NCBI RefSeq assembly: GCF_018320785.1
Contig: NC_054876.1
Location: 23,272,212 to 23,336,211, forward strand
DNA from: Cheilinus undulatus
Lineage: Eukaryota; Chordata; Actinopteri; Labriformes; Labridae
Length of the DNA stretch: 64,000 nt
Direction: 5' to 3'
Made by a program: the position numbers and the translations under genes. The notes beneath the pieces are model-generated. The model had not been told where the DNA came from. It did not search any database and was given only the letters and a program-made list of their open reading frames with translations. Positions 46,001-56,639 of the stretch are shown here, piece by piece; positions within the stretch are counted from its first letter, which is position 1, and every line of letters begins with the position of its first letter.

Positions 46001-48272
46001 CCACTGGGAGACTCAGAAAGACTCAAAGGCAGATGGAAAATTGCAGTGTCGGCCTGACCCAAAACAATTGTTATCTTCATTGGCTCCCTGAGATAACCAG
46101 ACTTCCCAAGGCCGGTTGCCTCTCCACTCTCCTTGGTTGTTATGTGGACAAGATGCCCACCCCCTACTCCTGTGAACTTTGTTTCTAGATCAGAACTCTC
46201 CGAGGTCGTCTCCACGGCAATAGCCGTGTCTTCGTCACCTATATCAGACGGCAGAGACAATGGGTGGGACTGAGTGGAGATGAAGTACACGGGCTCACAC
46301 ATACGCACACACAAGACACATATAACACGCACACCCCCTCCAACTCAACGCCTTTGCTGGCTCCCACCCCCTCCTCCCTCCCTTCGCCACAATGTAGCAT
46401 GGGAGGGTTGTGGCTGCGCCCGCCCCCCCCCCCCCAGTGTCTGTGCTGCGACACCTCCCCTCCTTAACACCCCCCCCCCCATGTGCAAGTTCTCGAGTTT
46501 TGTTGTAATGTCTTATTATGTTGCTGATGTGCTGAGGTGTTTTTTTTTCCAAATTCCACACTGTGCCCCCCCATACAGGAGCCTAGCTTGGGAGTTGCTT
46601 TTTTTTTTCCCTCTTCCTTCCTCTTGTTCTCTTTTTCAGTTAAGTAAAAGGGGCGCTGCTCGTGTGGCAGCCCCGCAGTTCTCCTGCTCCTGTCTTCCCC
46701 CTGTTATGTGTCAATGTCTTTTTTTATGTTTCTTGGACGGGATGTAACTGAAAGGCAATCCCCCCCCCCCAGGGGGATCAATAAAGGATTGATTGATTGA
46801 TTGATTGAAAGTAAAATTCCACTATTTGGTTGCTGAGTTCTTTTCTTCTGTGTATTTTAGTAACCAAACAGCATGGAGGAAAGCTAACCTGGCTTGCAAA
46901 CTAGCGATTGACAACATGGAGAAGGATGAGCTGCTGCATGGACGAGAAAACCTGAGCACCAGACAGAGGTGAATCAGTTTGCTGAAGCTAAGTCAATCAG
47001 TGTCATACCATTGTAGATTTATCTCTGTTCTTTGTAATGTATATCTGTAGCAAAGTTATACTTTGTCACAGAGTTAGAGAAGTTCAGAAAGTACGTTGAA
47101 TGAAAACTGAAGGAAAATAAAATAATTTTTCAGAGTCATTGGTTGTTGTTATCATCATTATTTTTAAGACCAAGACAGTGCTAGCTCATGTGATGTCAAG
47201 GGATGCATGATTTCATCATGGCTGGTTCTACCTTTGTTGTACAAGAGGTAAGAGGCATGTCTTTAACTCTGCGGTACATACCTCATCATAATAACAAAAG
47301 CAGGTGAATCACAAGTAAGCAAATTTGGTTGCTGCTATCTCTATTTCTTAAAAACAAACAAACAAAAAAAGTTATTAAAATGAGAAGGATACTGTAAGAA
47401 TTGTGGATTTTGTTGGTTCAAACAAAGTTACAGTTGAGTCAGATTTTCAACATTTCAAGTTCGAGGTTGGATGTGTATGCCTGTGTTATGCCTTGTCTGC
47501 AATGCGCAACATGGAAATGGAAAGGTGGAACAAAGTTGTCCCCCCTCCCATGAGCCACCATTGTAGGTATTAACAGAGGCTCACAATGCTGTGTAAATGC
47601 ATGTCTGAGCATGCACATATGTGGAACTCCCACTTTTGTTTACTTGTTGTGCTTCTTATGCTTCTGTAACCCAATGTGAATCTTATCATGGTACTCCAGT
47701 ATTGTGCTGTTGCAGAGTCCATGTGGAAGTGCTAAGTCATAGTGATGGCTTAACTATGTTTTTTTTTTCTTGTTTATCATCATAAATGTTCTGTGTGTTT
47801 TCTCCCAGGAAGGCAACCAAAGAAAGCTTAGTGGAAACTAGTAGCAATATCACAGAGAGTCTGATGTCCATCAGCAGGATGATGGCTGAACAGGTGAAGC
47901 AGAGTGAAGACACCATCGGCACACTTGGTAAAAAAAAACCCACCCCTCCTTAATTAATCTGTGTATACTTGGATCAGGCTTATAAGTTGTGTATTAACAG
48001 AGTTTTTTACCTGTTAAAATGATTGTACATTTCTATTAACATTTTCTAACAAATCCCTCTCACTCTTCATTTTAGCCACCTCCTCCAGAACAGTTCAAGA
48101 AACCAATGAAGAATTCAAAAACATGACAGGAACCATCCACCTGGGGAGGAAACTGATCCTCAAGTACAACAGACGGGAGCTGACAGACAAACTGCTCATC
48201 TTCCTGGCTCTGGCTCTTTTCCTTGCCACCGTCCTCTACATCCTCAAGAAGCGTCTCTTTCCCTTTATTTAG
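42951..48272 (+). CDS. bnip1: bnip1 (Sec20), ER SNARE of retrograde transport, six exons
   Basis: Coding exons are 42951-43034, 44930-45022, 45114-45205, 46861-46968, 47809-47927 and 48076-48272, all GT-AG, joining to a 230-aa protein (human 228). It starts MASSADVHVRICGQEIIKYD in a good start context (aagATGG). It continues through a helical middle (KEKFSKLRLRIQDLEQMAKE), the segment WRKANLACKLAIDN and the SNARE region (about 120-200). It ends with a single membrane anchor at about 205-222 (LLIFLALALFLATVLYIL) and the tail KKRLFPFI. Known role: a tail-anchored Qb-SNARE in the syntaxin-18/USE1/SEC22B complex for Golgi-to-ER transport, also linked to apoptosis through a BH3-like stretch. Intron 3 carries a retroelement-like insertion. 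A polyadenylation hexamer lies at 49061. Confidence 0.96.
43035..44929. other. bnip1: bnip1 intron 1
   Basis: 1.9 kb between GT at 43035 and AG at 44929. Contains poly-T and poly-A runs; no element recognised. Confidence 0.8.
44930..45022 (+). CDS. bnip1: bnip1 exon 2
   Basis: Follows ttacctgcag. It has 31 codons in phase 0, DIRDCPGPHSTLMELNSQV to LRLRIQ, colinear with human DIRDCSGPLSALTELN. Confidence 0.94.
45114..45205 (+). CDS. bnip1: bnip1 exon 3
   Basis: Separated from exon 2 by a 91-bp intron. It encodes DLEQMAKEQDRESDRLVIQA to RRQMM plus the first two bases of the next serine codon. The donor is gtgtgt. Confidence 0.92.
45560..46808 (+). mobile_element. retroelement-like insertion with a small ORF and (TTGA)n tail, in bnip1 intron 3
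   Basis: The right end reads ggggatcaataaaggattga followed by repeated ttga units, a tail type seen on non-LTR retroelements. The body is more GC-rich than the surrounding intron and includes C9-C11 runs, CA repeats and the small ORF at 45642. No reverse transcriptase is present, so it would be non-autonomous. The left boundary is approximate and no target duplication was found. Confidence 0.6.
45642..45965 (+). pseudogene. small ORF: predicted membrane segment plus amphipathic helix, one internal stop
   Basis: From ATG 45642 the frame is open for 107 codons except for one TAG at 45771 (codon 44), ending at TGA 45963. It begins MDSWEEWRIVCLSILSVEDV and has a hydrophobic segment at about residues 24-43 (YIIGIMITGFLLFGAGSFLI). 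After the stop comes a basic segment and a polar helix with a coiled-coil look (VNTQTQAIGELNRKQDAIFE, LLRKIDANLEKLSARLG). Near the end a 5-bp tandem repeat (ctcggctcgg) shifts frame. Without one unit, the frame would run about 34 codons further, to the TGA at 46058-46060. I do not recognise the family. It is carried by the insertion element, not by bnip1. Confidence 0.6.
46861..46968 (+). CDS. bnip1: bnip1 exon 4
   Basis: Follows tgtattttag. It encodes SNQTAWRKANLACKLAIDNM to ENLSTRQR, matching human SNQASWRKANL. Donor AGAG|gtgaat. Confidence 0.94.
46969..47808. other. bnip1: bnip1 intron 4
   Basis: No repeat or exon recognised within these 840 bp. Confidence 0.7.
47809..47927 (+). CDS. bnip1: bnip1 exon 5
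   Basis: Follows ttctcccag. It encodes KATKESLVETSSNITESLMS to EDTIGTL, part of the SNARE helix. Donor CTTG|gtaaaa. Confidence 0.94.
48076..48272 (+). CDS. bnip1: bnip1 exon 6 (end of SNARE helix and membrane anchor)
   Basis: Follows cattttag. It encodes ATSSRTVQETNEEFKNMTGT, LGRKLILKYNRRELTDK, the hydrophobic anchor and KKRLFPFI, then TAG at 48270. Confidence 0.96.
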
Positions 48273-49060
48273 CAGGCTGCTGCTTCTTAAAGAGGCTCAC
48301 ACTGAAGCTTCAGGAAGAACGTTTTCCTGATAAATCAGTCAGCAGAAAGTTACCACAGGGAGTACGAGAAGGTATGTAGAGGAAGTGATGATTATAAGGG
48401 TTTGAGGCAGAACAGGGACTGACTGACGCACAAAGATACTGCCAAAGAAAAAATCTGTCATCTCATTTAACATTGTTTTTAGCTTGAATGATATGATGCA
48501 ACATATGGCTTTGAGATCACCTTAAGGAGGAACCCATCAAATATGACTAGTTAAAAGAGTCATATAGTAGGAAGTGGGTTTTATAAGTTTTAATGCACCC
48601 ACAATGATGAGTTTAAGCCAAGGTGCAAGGCTCCTGTCAAAAGACTGCACTGTCTTATAGGGAAGATTTATACAAATAAAGAAAGCACACTCCACATCAG
48701 CTGGTCTTTGAAGGCATTCATATTACTGCAAGAAAACCAGCAGCAATAAAAATGACTGAAGTGCACCAGGGCCCTCATAATCCTAGCTTTTATAAACAAC
48801 CAGGCACAAGGCTGTCATATGCAGTATCTTCATTTTGTTTACTTTTTATTGTCAAATTATAATCCCTGTGTGTGCATCATAGAATGAGTGTATGCTGTTG
48901 TGATCTGTTTACTTTTCCAAAAATCTATTGTTCCAGTTATTGAATAGTTAAATTGTGCCTTTATTTCGACCTCAACTCCAGACAACTGATCCAGAAATTG
49001 GATGGATTGCTGATCCTATGAAGACTGTCTGGGATGCTAAATCAATATGTGACAGTTCTG

Positions 49061-49066
49061 AATAAA
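49061..49066 (+). terminator. bnip1: bnip1 polyadenylation hexamer
   Basis: AATAAA about 790 bp after the bnip1 stop, followed by a T-rich stretch near 49107-49125. Likely but unproven. Confidence 0.5.
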
Positions 49067-49279
49067 TGTCTTAATGTTAGAATTAAAATAAGTATTATAA
49101 GCCGTTTTTTGGAATTCTTTTTTACTGCATTTCCATAGGTACACCAATAGATGGCAGGATGCTCAACATTTATCACCATGGGATGCTGCACTGTGAATTT
49201 TTGAAAAGTTATAAGTTAAATTTTTGTTATACCAAATGGCTTCACTCACAACTGTCTCTATCAAATCACATCATTAAAG

Positions 49280-49291
49280 TTTATTTTTATT
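49280..49291 (-). terminator. stc2: stc2 polyadenylation hexamers
   Basis: Two adjacent AATAAA sequences on the - strand (TTTATT at 49280 and 49286), about 410 bp after the stc2 stop. Confidence 0.45.
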
Positions 49292-49697
49292 GAATTAAGA
49301 TGCTTACAAATATATTTTTTACATTTATTTAAATAAAAAAATCACATATCTTGAAACCTGGGATCTGTATGAAATGTAATGAGTGAAGAATAACTTTAAA
49401 ACACATGTACATAACACTATAAATACAAAAACATTTAAATAGGTAGACTACCAACTTTGAGCTGCACTTGTAATTTCCTGTAGTGTTTGTGTGTCCATGC
49501 CCTTACTTAAGGATGCAAACTTACTGTGATACTAGAGTGAGGTAGATCATCATTTTTCTATTTAATATAGCACAGATATTTAATAAGTTATGATCTATTG
49601 CTTTCACTTTATTGACTTCCTCTGCTTTGACTCGGCTTATATAATAGTAATAAGTGCATGAACTTCTCTGTGAACCCTGTCTGCACCTCTTTTCTGT

Positions 49698-50022
49698 TTA
49701 CGATGTGCTGACTTCAGATGTTGCAGACACAGGGAGATCAGATTCTCTTGCTATTCCAGCTAGACTCTTGTCCTCGTTTTTGGCTGCTGTGGTTGGCTCC
49801 TGAAGGGGTCCTTGAGCAGTGATAGGCCAAGGCGCAGTGGTTAGTGGTGGACTGGTTGTGGTGAGCTCTGGAGCGTCTGATTGGCTCAGAGAGCAGGTGC
49901 TGCTGAAGCTGCTGCACAGCGCCCCCCAGTGTTGCTCGCACTGCTTGCGCAGCCGCTGACCAACCCATGACCTGACCTCGTCACCACAGCTCAACAGGAA
50001 GTTCATCAGCTCCACATACGGT
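49698..50022 (-). CDS. stc2: stc2 exon 4 (C-terminus)
   Basis: Follows tcccaccag on the - strand. It starts PYVELMNFLLSCGDEVRSWV and includes QCEQHWGALCSSFSSTCSLS, then a diverged tail rich in Thr, Ser and Pro (TTTSPPLTTAPWPITAQ) ending SATSEVSTS and TAA. Confidence 0.92.
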
Positions 50023-53000
50023 CTGGTGGGACATACATACAAGAGACAAGTTCACACAAAGAAAGATGGGTCAGAAAATAAAAATTACAATGAGGATACT
50101 TATTTTTCATTGTCAACTGACATTCTCTTGAGATGTTTGCCTTAAAGTTATAACTATCAGGTGGCTGGTCAAATAAGGTGAAATAGTGCTTTATCACAGT
50201 AGAAATTCTCAGCTAACAGAACCAGAAGTGAAAAACAGTTCCAGTAATAAGGGAAACCATACAGAGCTATGATTGCCTGGCAAAGCCATGTCAGACAGCT
50301 TTTCTAGAGAGATTCCACAAGAGAGTCAGGTGACAAACTAGGAATATTTACAAAATCTGCTTTACGCACTAGTTCAGATGGCTGCATCGTTCAAACTTAG
50401 GACTGAACTGCAGAAGACAATTTTTGGTATCCCATGTGAACATTGAGACACTTTAACCCTAATTACAATAAATATATATTCCTTATTTATTTCTTAAGGA
50501 TTTATTTGTGGCTTTTGTTTTGACTGAACAGTTCAAGGCTGGATTTGAACAGGGCAACCCCATAATATATACATGTTTCTTAATCTAAGCAAAATAGTCA
50601 TGTGCTTCAACCTCACAAGCATTTTAAAGTTGCAAAGCAGTCAGAGTTTGGTATAGTTTAGGAACCAAAACTACATTGTTAGGTGAAGGAAAGACACATA
50701 GTGAGGACAGAGATAAGACAGGATAACGGAGAACTTTCTGGGCCTCATCCAAAGGGGGGCCCATAGAGGTCAGGAAAATATCTGTGACAACTATACTCTA
50801 TATTTAACTTGAATGATAACCACTCTTATTAAAGAAAAAAAATGTGATTTTTCTCTGTTTATGCTGTAATACAGTACAGCTTTATTCAAATTGTAAACCC
50901 CTTTTCTGAAAACAGAATTGCCTTTTTTTGCTAATGTTAACAATGTGAATGGCACAATGACTAAAACACTGGAAAGCGATGTAAGACTTCATAGCCAAGC
51001 CATTATTGCACAAATGCCAGGATGCCAGAGAATAAGGAAGAGGGAACTGAAATAGCTAGAACAGCTTTGATAGATTTAATAAAAAAATAAATAAAAAGAT
51101 TGCAAAAGGAAAAAAGGAAAAAAATGGCAAAATGGGTTGATGGCAAAGACTTGCAGATAAAAAGTTGTAACAAGTGGTTACAGAGAAGCAAGAATGGGTT
51201 AGAAGCAGCAAAAAAGGGTTCACATGGGCAAACATTTGATCAAAGCTTCAAAAATGGGTTTAGAAAGTCAAAACGAGGGGCAAAAATGATGAAAAGTAGT
51301 TAAAGAGTGGCAAAAATTGGTTAAAAGAGGCAATATAAAAGGAAAATTGTGTTTATTTCTTTAGAAAAAAAACACATGCTTGGACTTTGATTTGTTTTTG
51401 AAATAATTTCAGACCTCATATTAAGTTACCAGATCATGCATTTCTGAACCTTTACGCATCATTGATTACTCTGTGTGAGTTTCTCTCTAACCCTGGGGGA
51501 AACATCAGGTTGAACTGGACCAGGGTTCCCATGGTGTCCATGTGGTCCCACAGTGCGAGGCACAGCTGGTGTTTGGAGTAGCACTCTCTCTGCAGAGAGT
51601 ACACCATCTCTTTAATAGCTGAGCACCGGCGGCTTACACAGCTGAAGCGCTGCCGCAGGCCCAGCGCCATGCATCGCAACGCATCCTTCACAAATGACTT
51701 TCCCTGAGAGGAGGAAAGAGACAGAAGGAATCAGTGAGACATGTTTTTCATATGAGTCAACTATAACTATAGACATCAGCATTTGAATTTCATCTCATTT
51801 TCTTTTTTTATCCAAAAGGGGGCGTCAATACTGACTTAAACTGACAGGAACTTTAAAGTGAAAATGCTGGTTATATCTTCTTTCAAGCACCTGATCTGCT
51901 ATGTTCGATGGTAATTCATGGAGTAACCAGGATGCATATTTGATAAACACCTCCATCAGAGAAAAGTTCCTCTCTTTGCTGTGATACTTGCATTTAAACA
52001 ACATAATACAGTTTGTTACTGTGGAGCTGTATTATAATTATCCACGGTCATGGATTCCTCACTGAACATCATCCAGTGAGCCTGATCATACAGGAGACGC
52101 ATTGGACCTGCATCACTCTCTAATGCACTTCTATTCTAGTAAAGCAGACAAGATGTCCCCTCTCTGATTTCAGTTTCCCTCTCAGTTTGTTCTGTTTCCA
52201 GTGCTGCCATGCATAACTATACAGTGATCCTTATACAAGCCACATTCTTCACAAATGACTGCAATGAGTGAAGGGATTAGATGAAATAAAAACATGTATG
52301 CATATATGCCTTATCTAAGCCTGTGATTGCTTAATGTTGGATATGATTTCAGACTACATCAGTTAAGCAAAAGCGACCTCTTGGGGAACAAATTAGCCTA
52401 CTTCTGAAAGTGTTTTTTTTTTCATGGGTGAAGTGAGGTCAGATAGTTGTGGTGTCCCCCCACCTGGGAGTTGTAGCGCCCAGCGTTGTGCAGCAAAGTG
52501 AGGCAGATGTGGTGCAGCCCTTGTATTTCACAGGAGTTGTTGCTGAAGCACTGAAATGTCCCACAGCCAACATCCCCTGAACTCACCAGGCAACTCTGAA
52601 TATCAGCTGACAGGGACAGAAACAGAGAGAGGGATAAGTGTTTACTTCCCTACAATTATTGAACAAAAGCAGGAGAAATCCCCCTGACTCTTAAAACACA
52701 ACATCACATGAGAAGGGTATGTTGTACTGAATATCAGTATGGCTACAACTGTACGATGCCAATGTTACACAGTGGTTTACAGGATCAAAGTAAAAGGTAA
52801 TAACATAAGGTACATTTTTGGTTGTTTATTCATTCATTCATTTAGCTCCATCAACACCACTAGTTCCTCACCTTGAGCAGATCTGGACTTTTGCCAGCTA
52901 TTTTGTATTGTGTACATTCATCTCTATTTTTTGTTTACAAGAACCAGACTGTTGTCTGGCAGTTGTTTTGTGACCTGTGGGAATTAAGTCATAAGCATGA

Positions 53001-55671
53001 TCAATAACATGTTACTCAGAGTGATTATAACATCTCAAGTGGTGTGATACATTTTAGTGTAGTAGTTTAAATTAGGTCTCATGTCGCACCTCTTGTCTAA
53101 TCAAATTACTTTGTCAGACCTCACTCTTGAATAAAATGCTAGTATAACATCAAACAATGCTGAGGACTTAGCTGTCATGTCTTATCCTGCAATTTTAAAC
53201 AGCAACAACTTTGCAGAAAGAAAAAGAAGTTGCCCTCTAGAGACACTGAGGTAGTTGTGAGTTTAATGTTCTGATGAAATAAGTTTTGTTTTTAGATTAC
53301 AAGTTTTAGTATTTCTAAAACAGGATAAGATTATTCTGTCATCTCATCTTGTTTGGATAGTGTGAGAGGGTGACAGGATTTTTCAAACATGGACTTAAAG
53401 GAGATTTTAGTTTATTTTGGCAGGAATTATTTTTTTCTGCTGTTGGTGCAGCTTGTGGGTCAGTTATGCCCTGTCCTGCTTGTGAGGAGGGAATGTGCTT
53501 GGAGAGGATCAAGCCGCTGAAGCAGCGCATTGAATTACAGCCACCTACTAATGGGCAGTGCATCTCTTTTTAGTGAGCCAGAACATTTGGCTCGACTCAG
53601 TAATAAAATGACTAATTGGTCATTTGACAGCTCTTTGGCTGCAAAGTGATTGGTAACACTCCTAGATTGAAGAACGTGGTCAAATATAGCAGTGTTGTAA
53701 CCTGAACAGCACATTTGCAAACTCTGTAATGATCTACAGCTTGGTGTTTTTTTTGACACCCAGTGTGGAAAAACTGGTATGTCTCAGTGTAAGTAGTATT
53801 TTCTGATAGAAAGTTGAAGTTACAGTGAATCTGTAGTGTGGAAAATGTAAACAAAGATTCAAACCTCTCTGACTTGACCAAGTAGCTCACAACACTAACA
53901 CATATCAAAATCACTTCATAGAAATACTTACATCCCATTCCTGATTTGTTTGGCTTTTCTGTGGCTGATATAGAGACATCAGGATTTATTTAACTACTTC
54001 TAAAACCGGTATACATGAATGAATCCTGGATTAGACCTCTAATGCTTTTTTGTTTTATTTATGAAATGTTTCTTTGTCCGTCATTTTTGCAATGTGGTTA
54101 ATTCATGAATGTTACTGACAAGATTTTGTTTATGAAAAAAAAAAAATTCTAAAACCAAAAATACATTGTTTTGGCAAATTATGGCATTTCTTATTTGAGA
54201 TAAACGGTGTCTGAAATGAACGGTCTGTGAGAGGGGCCATCAGAAATGTACAGTCTGCTGCCAGACCCTCGCTCAGTATTTGAAGATGGAAGTTCCTGTC
54301 TTTTTTCTTATTGTCTGTTCTTTTAATACAGTTATCATTTACATGTTTAAAATAAATATATTAATCAATCAACAAAAAACAGTAAAAATTTCATTACAGG
54401 ACCTCTAATATTGGCCAATTTAAAGAAAATCTAATCAATACGGATAAAGTCACATTGCTAGGCAGTAATGTTATTAAAGTGTGGCATTCAAAAACACACT
54501 GCCAAAGGCCATGCTGTTGAAATACATCTGAATTTTCTCCTCTTTTTTGTTCCTATCTTATCTATCCTCTTCTATGTAAGAGTGCCTGTGACCACCCAGA
54601 GACCAATGCTTGGAAGTAGGCTGGTCCTTGGCTTTTTTTTTGCTTAGTGTTGTTCTTCTTTTGTTACAGCCTTTGTAGAATAACCCCAAGATGCTGTTTT
54701 GCATTCAGAAATATGAAAAGTTAAAAAAAAAAAAAAAAAAGTTTTATTCACTTCCACTCTCAGATGGGAGTTAACGCTCACTCAAAGGAGCTGGCTCAAA
54801 GAGCCGACTCGTTTACTATCAGCCCATCACATTTACATCACAGTGGGAGATAAAGAAGCGAGGCAAACTAGAGTACCCAGCCTGGTCTGGGACAGGCATA
54901 AGTATACTCTAACGTTATAGGACTACAGTCTGCAGAGTATGTAAATTATGCCCAAGTGCAATATTCAGAAAATAAAGGGCCAATATATGATTAGGCTATG
55001 TTGGATAATAATGTCAAGTATTATAGTTCTTTTCTCCTATAGATTTACAGCACACTATTATTCTATATCAGTATAATGTTTATGTTAAAGAACTATACTG
55101 ACAAAATCAACTGCCATAACAGGTATTCTCTAGAGTAAGCTATAAATACCACAATACATACATTTGGCCTATTTTAAAATACTTTTGCATTTAAGTTAGC
55201 AACAAAAAGTTTTGTCTTTGTTTAAAAGACGGAAAAAGCAGGCTACTGAAAAAATATGTGTTGCATGGTTTATTTTAAAAAATGAGTTCAGCGCTTAGAT
55301 ACAAATGCTGTTTTGTTCACTCTATGAGAAATCCTTTTGATGAAACTGCGCATGCTAATTCAGAACATCCTGATAATATCTGGCCTAGAGATGAATGCAA
55401 TTTCTTGATCTGCAGGAGATCACAAACAGTGTTAACATGTGATTTAGTTGCTATATTATACCATTTTTGATTGGATTATCAGAACTAAGAGTAGGCTAGC
55501 TATATGCTCAGGGTAGTAGTCCACGTGCTGTTGAAACTCACCTGTGCTCTGCAGAGAAAGCCGTCTCTTGGCCTGGCTAACTTGTTTCTCTTGGACATCA
55601 TGCAGATCCATGGACAGCACCTGTTGACAGACCAGGAGCAGAAAAAACACAGCTGAGAAGCTGGCTGCCAT
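49698..55671 (-). CDS. stc2: stanniocalcin-2 (stc2a or stc2b), secreted glycoprotein hormone, four exons
   Basis: In transcript order the exons are 55542-55671, 52464-52606, 51492-51703 and 49698-50022. All are GT-AG and join to 269 aa, with the four-exon structure typical of stanniocalcins. Residues 1-20 form a signal peptide (SAVFFLLLVCQQVLS core). Exon 2 carries the cysteine pattern SCLVSSGDVGCGTFQCFSNN followed by SCEIQGLHHICLTLLHNAG, including the conserved glycosylation sequon NNS. It is nearer STC2 (DVGCGVFECFENNSCEIRG) than STC1. Exon 3 has KSFVKDALRC and RECYSKHQLC; exon 4 has PYVELMNFLLSCGDEV. The mature part has 14 cysteines, as expected for a disulfide-linked dimer. Known role: paracrine control of calcium/phosphate handling and inhibition of the PAPP-A protease. 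The C-terminal tail is Thr/Ser/Pro-rich, without the histidine cluster I associate with mammalian STC2. The paralogue (a or b) cannot be assigned from sequence alone. Confidence 0.93.
50023..51491. other. stc2: stc2 intron 3
   Basis: Contains the dispersed repeat copy at 50736-51340, which also occurs inverted at 58545-59215. Confidence 0.8.
50736..51340 (+). repeat. unclassified dispersed repeat, copy 1 of an inverted pair
   Basis: Order of blocks: tttctgggcctcatccaaag and ggggcccatagaggtcagg; aatgataaccactcttatta; gtaaacccctttt; gtaagacttcatagccaagc; tgccaggatgccaga; then a tandem A-rich part with ggcaaaaatgggtt-type units. The same blocks in reverse complement occur at 58545-59215. Confidence 0.82.
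51492..51703 (-). CDS. stc2: stc2 exon 3
   Basis: Follows ctctcag on the - strand. It encodes GKSFVKDALRCMALGLRQRF, SCVSRRCSAIKEMV, then LQRECYSKHQLCLALWDHMD to FPPG. It aligns with human GKSFIKDALKC and RECYLKHDLC. Donor PPAGG-type (CCAGG|gttaga). Confidence 0.93.
52464..52606 (-). CDS. stc2: stc2 exon 2 (disulfide core)
   Basis: No simple ORF marks this exon, because stops lie close outside it. On the - strand it follows ctgtcag and ends CCCAG|gtgggg. It has 143 bp, in phase with exons 1 and 3. It encodes ADIQSCLVSSGDVGCGTFQC and ends HNAGRYNSQ, with five cysteines and the NNS glycosylation site. Confidence 0.92.
52607..55541. other. stc2: stc2 intron 1
   Basis: 2.9 kb on the - strand between exons 1 and 2. 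Contains a poly-A run at 54722-54740. No other gene seen. Confidence 0.75.
55542..55671 (-). CDS. stc2: stc2 exon 1 (signal peptide)
   Basis: ATG at 55671 in good context (aacATGG on the - strand). It encodes the signal peptide and MDLHDVQEKQVSQAKRRLSL, then QST and a split codon; donor CAG|gtgagt. The RRLSLQST block matches GRLSLQNT in human STC2. Confidence 0.9.
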
Positions 55672-55789
55672 GTTTCACCTCAAACGACGTTCAGCGTTTC
55701 TCAATTTCTGTTTATTTTGTAGGTCGCTGTGGGGATTTTCACAAGAAGAGGGCTTCACACTTCAACAGATTAACTGCGGCATGAAGGCT

Positions 55790-55803
55790 GGAATATATAA
55801 AGC
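55790..55803 (-). promoter_or_regulatory. stc2: candidate stc2 TATA element
   Basis: On the - strand, TTTATATATTCC lies about 125 bp upstream of the stc2 ATG, a plausible TATA box. An inverted CCAAT (ccaatcac on +) is about 55 bp further upstream. Position and motif only. Confidence 0.35.
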
Positions 55804-56639
55804 TGCGAGATGGCTGCGCGTTCACGACGGCCTGAACGTTAACCTCCACCAATCACAGTGTGGTGTTGTGAACGCGCACTAAACTGGAGCCAAAAGTTCG
55901 TAATTGAGGAGAGAAGCAGAGAAGCAGCTCTCTTCTGTAATTCAACGAGACCATAAAAAAACCATAATAAGAATTCATACTTCAAACCTGAATAAAGGTT
56001 TAGAAATTAGGAAGAATAATTGTGTGTTACTGTTTACTCTTTATCATTTTCTTCTCAATTCGAACAATGTTTTTCTTGTTTGATGAAATGCACTTTATAT
56101 ATATATCTCGTGAGATGTAATTTGCATTGACATGCTAGGATGTGTTGTGTTGTAGGTAGATGTTGAAATAAACTTTTTAAAATTGTTTTTGTCTGTGTTT
56201 CAGTGGTTATTGTTGAGTAATGATAAAGCCCATTTGATGATGAGGGAAAATAGGCAAAGGAAAATTATGCCTTTGAAAGACATATCTTAGTTGAAAATTT
56301 AAAAAAGGTCTCATAAGGTTTTGATGTTCCTCAGTGTGCAGGGGTACGTGAAGGTAAACCACTCAAGACATCTACACTCAATTAGCCAGCCATGGGTGGG
56401 TGTGAGCATTAGCAGCATGACTGAAAAAGACGAGCAGTCTATGTGGAAAATAGTTTTACAAAATGTCTTCGTGCTACATTCATTCAGCTACATGCTTATC
56501 TGTGCATCACAAATCATGTACTTCTGTGCAAAATACTATGTATTTAATAATATTTTAAATACATAAGCATGCTCACTCAGAGAATTATACACAAATGCAG
56601 TATACAACTGAAATACTCAAAACTGTCCAAGAATCAAGT
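55804..56639. other. stc2 upstream region
   Basis: No coding sequence or element recognised apart from an inverted CCAAT motif near 55850. It should contain the distal stc2 promoter. Confidence 0.45.

Larger units (their letters stand above)
48273..49697. other. gap between the convergent bnip1 and stc2 3' ends
   Basis: bnip1 ends at 48272 on + and stc2 ends at 49698 on -. The gap contains an AATAAA at 49061-49066 for bnip1 and complementary hexamers at 49280-49291 for stc2, so it is probably mostly the two 3' UTRs. No homeobox or other coding block is visible. Confidence 0.6.

Noticed and set aside
45871..46332. 153-aa antisense ORF in the bnip1 intron
   Set aside because: Lies opposite the better-supported sense ORF and has no domain-like pattern.
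46274..46747. 157-aa ORF
   Set aside because: Built from CA, C-rich and T-rich simple sequence.
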